Shown here: piece by piece, positions 5,231-5,864 of the stretch
How the letters are laid out: each line of letters begins with the position of its first letter
Position numbering within the stretch: the first letter of the stretch is position 1
From: Desulfamplus sp.
GTDB lineage: Bacteria; Desulfobacterota; Desulfobacteria; Desulfobacterales; Desulfobacteraceae
Direction: 5' to 3'
DNA length: 5,864 nucleotides
Assembly: GCA_015231395.1 (NCBI GenBank)
Contig: JADGBP010000163.1
Location: 1-5,864, forward strand
Program-made: the position numbers and the translations under genes
Notes under the pieces: generated by a model
Database searches by the model: none
Told to the model about the DNA's origin: nothing
What the model saw: only the letters and a program-made list of their open reading frames with translations

Positions 5231-5244
5231 TGATGACGTTATCA
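5231..5244. promoter_or_regulatory. Imperfect dyad TGATGACGTTATCA
   Basis: The 14 bases are symmetrical except for one mismatched pair. They lie about 90 bp upstream of the small gene and next to a 14-base homopolymer run. This could be a second regulator site in the same spacer; the support is symmetry only. Confidence 0.3.
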
Positions 5245-5247
5245 CCA

Positions 5248-5261
5248 TTTTTTTTTTTTTT
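5248..5261. repeat. Homopolymer run of 14 T (14 A on the coding strand)
   Basis: An uninterrupted run of 14 identical bases lies in the spacer between adenine deaminase and the small gene. On the transcribed strand it is an A-tract, so it is not a U-tract terminator for the deaminase. Such runs bend DNA and are prone to length change; an effect on expression is possible but not shown. Confidence 0.8.
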
Positions 5262-5297
5262 CAATCACAGCATACAAAAAAAGCTGAGTCGTGTTAG

Positions 5298-5864
5298 TCA
5301 TACAAACAATTCTACAAGTTGAAATTTTTCAACATCAACAAGACCTCTGTCAGTTATCTTTAATGAAGGAATTACCGGCAGAGCTAAAAATCCCAATGTC
5401 ATAAAAGGGTCATGAAGTTTAGAACCAAGACTTTGTGCTGCTTCTACAACTTTTTTCATCAAGATATTGACCTGCTCCAAAGGTTCATGGGACATCAATC
5501 CGGCAACAGGCAAGGCAAGACTTGCCAGCAGCTTTCTTTCACATACCACAGCAAAACCACCGCCCATATGTTTAACAGCTTTTACCGCAAAAATCATATC
5601 ATTATCATTTGTGCCAACGACAATGATATTGTGCGAATCATGAGCTACAGTTGAAGCAATAGCACCTTTAGATAACCCAAATCCCGTCACAAATCCCTTT
5701 GCCATGCCGCTTTTGCCGGAATAACGTTCAATAACCGCAATTTTAAGCATGTCCCGATTTATATCAGAGATTGCGTAACCATTTTTCTCCAGCACATTCA
5801 TTATAACCCCTTTCGTAACAACTTGATTGGGAATCACTTTGATAACACGCACTTTACTATTTTT
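5298..5864 (-). CDS. ade: Adenine deaminase, C-terminal part
   Basis: The frame is open to the right edge, so this is the last 188 residues of a protein that is normally about 550-600 residues long. Adenine deaminase is a cytoplasmic metal-dependent amidohydrolase-fold enzyme that converts adenine to hypoxanthine and ammonia in purine salvage. The visible part is the family's C-terminal domain, recognised by the segment VAHDSHNIIVVGTNDNDMIFA, the GMAKGFVTGFGLSKGAIAST block before it, GGGFAVV after it, and the ending LHDPFMTLGFLALPVIPSLKITDRGLVDVEKF. The metal-binding histidines of the N-terminal barrel are outside the window. The GTG at 5850-5852 is not a start but an internal valine codon. 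The gene lies upstream of the menaquinone pair on the same strand. If this organism cleaves aminofutalosine directly, adenine is a by-product, so the link may be metabolic; that is inference. Confidence 0.93.
   Translation of the reverse strand, partial: KNSKVRVIKVIPNQVVTKGVIMNVLEKNGYAISDINRDMLKIAVIERYSGKSGMAKGFVTGFGLSKGAIASTVAHDSHNIIVVGTNDNDMIFAVKAVKHMGGGFAVVCERKLLASLALPVAGLMSHEPLEQVNILMKKVVEAAQSLGSKLHDPFMTLGFLALPVIPSLKITDRGLVDVEKFQLVELFV

Overview
All six genes or gene fragments in this window lie on the minus strand. They are read from right to left in the order adenine deaminase (3' end), a small unknown gene, a coiled-coil/zinc-ribbon protein, mqnE, mqnC, nagZ (5' end). The DNA is AT-rich. 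The gene content (futalosine-pathway menaquinone synthesis next to adenine deaminase and a NagZ-type glycosidase) suits an anaerobic Gram-negative bacterium. My best guess is a member of the Desulfobacterota (Desulfobacterales), but that is inferred from gene content and general look, not from a marker gene.

Layout: 1-139 is the 5' end of a family 3 glycoside hydrolase (NagZ-like). 140-260 is a spacer with a decayed partial copy of the nagZ start and a TCTCG pentamer array. 261-1715 is mqnC and 1699-3009 is mqnE; they overlap by 17 bp. 3057-4769 encodes a 570-residue protein with a long charged coiled coil and two identically spaced C4 zinc ribbons. 4872-5141 is an unrecognised 89-residue ORF. 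5298-5864 is the C-terminal third of adenine deaminase. No gene-free stretch exceeds about 160 bases.

How the genes fit: MqnE makes aminofutalosine, and MqnC closes the spiro ring of dehypoxanthine futalosine, a later step in the same pathway. When aminofutalosine is hydrolysed directly, adenine is released, so adenine deaminase upstream is a plausible salvage partner, although about 2.3 kb and two unrelated genes separate it from mqnE. The roles of the coiled-coil protein and the small ORF in this context are unknown.

The unusual part is the tandem repeats. Both menaquinone enzymes carry in-frame minisatellites of several unrelated unit sequences: 13 x 15 bp, 5 x 24 bp and 2 x 36 bp in mqnC; 4 x 36 bp and about 4 x 24/27 bp in mqnE. 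They sit at the N-termini or in loops between conserved blocks, and the radical-SAM cysteines and other core motifs remain intact. Shorter repeats occur in the coiled-coil gene, in the nagZ leader and, more doubtfully, in the spacer at 4800-4830. At least one repeat (mqnE, 2051-2194) appears to derive from the gene's own conserved codons at the insertion point. This points to a genome with unusually active, frame-preserving repeat expansion and is the main lead in the window.
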